Positions 63,868 through 64,000 of a DNA stretch of 64,000 nucleotides are shown here, piece by piece. The notes under the pieces were generated by a model that made no database searches, was not told the origin of the DNA, and saw nothing but the letters and a program-made list of their open reading frames with translations. Source of the stretch: Paenibacillus radicibacter. Lineage in GTDB: Bacteria > Bacillota > Bacilli > Paenibacillales > NBRC-103111. The DNA lies in contig NZ_JANQBC010000001.1 of the NCBI RefSeq assembly GCF_024721995.1, forward strand, positions 928,082-992,081. The letters run 5' to 3'. Numbering within the stretch: position 1 is the first letter of the stretch; each line of letters opens with the position of its first letter. The position numbers were made by a program, and so were the translations under genes.

Positions 63868-64000
63868 TTCATATAACGTTGTTGTGTTCACGACGTCCCA
63901 CCGACTTAAGGCAGCGAAGCTGCCGGGCGCGATGCGCTTAGTCGGTGCGGATGTGTCCGGCCAATGCTCCCCCGAATTCCTCCGCCGGACCGAGGGGGCT
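63868..64000 (-). repeat. Structured repeat copy G (attC-like), cut by the window edge
   Basis: Left outer box ATATAAC then GTTGTGTTCACGACGTCCCA, central GATGCGCTTAGTCGGTGCGG and arms GTCCGG/CCGGAC. The right end lies beyond 64000, so the array continues. Confidence 0.8.

Noticed and set aside
55031..64000. CRISPR array or tRNA genes in the repeat zone
   Set aside because: The repeats are about 160 bp, imperfect and spaced by hundreds to thousands of bases; no short identical direct repeats and no tRNA cloverleaf were found.

Overview
The window reads as the chromosome of a spore-forming Bacillota of the Paenibacillaceae type (Paenibacillus/Cohnella-like). The reasons are the Bacillus-style order yqfC-yqfD-phoH-yqfF(pgpH)-ybeY-dgkA-cdd-era-yqzL-recO-glyQS-yqxD-dnaG-rpoD-trmK-yqfO, a class B RNase P RNA, a glycine T-box leader, strong AGGAGG-type ribosome binding sites, and sporulation proteins YqfC/YqfD. 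The ccpN-yqfL pair that separates glyS from yqxD in Bacillus is missing.

Region 1 (1-5.3 kb): a partial ECF sigma factor, a YpuI-like protein, a lipoprotein subtilase, a lipoprotein flavoenzyme of the fumarate reductase type, and rnpB with its promoter and terminator. Region 2 (5.3-28.2 kb): the conserved core. It runs almost entirely on the minus strand and covers tRNA modification and charging, replication priming, the housekeeping sigma factor, Era/YbeY ribosome maturation, c-di-AMP breakdown (PgpH), the FloA/NfeD membrane-raft genes, YqeY, ribosomal protein S21 and a HIT protein. A plus-strand island inside it carries a second, divergent UMP kinase gene. That gene sits behind a promoter, a 25-codon leader ORF and an intrinsic terminator, in the layout of pyrBI-type attenuation.

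Region 3 (28.3-38.1 kb): an in-frame TetR/FAD-oxidoreductase fusion with an internal ribosome binding site, several small membrane, lipoprotein and acetyltransferase genes, a beta-lactamase-fold hydrolase, and a lysis-like module: split sigma factor pair (SigO/RsoA type), holin, and amidase plus glucosaminidase separated by one frameshift in a G6 tract.

Region 4 (38.1-55 kb): a minus-strand run of small accessory genes (GNAT acetyltransferases, DinB, VOC, SRPBCC, NUDIX, APH, MBL fold). Many are broken by single nonsense codons or frameshifts, while no lesion was seen in the core region. Region 5 (55-64 kb): a cassette-like zone in which short minus-strand ORFs are each followed by a copy of a structured ~160-bp repeat. 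The repeat ends resemble integron attC core sites, and the inner arms change sequence from copy to copy yet stay complementary. A large secreted GH20 beta-hexosaminidase gene, a duplicated decayed GNAT gene and a 159-bp MITE-like element lie in the same zone. The array runs off the right edge. The cassette zone and the UMP kinase attenuator are the two observations most worth following up.
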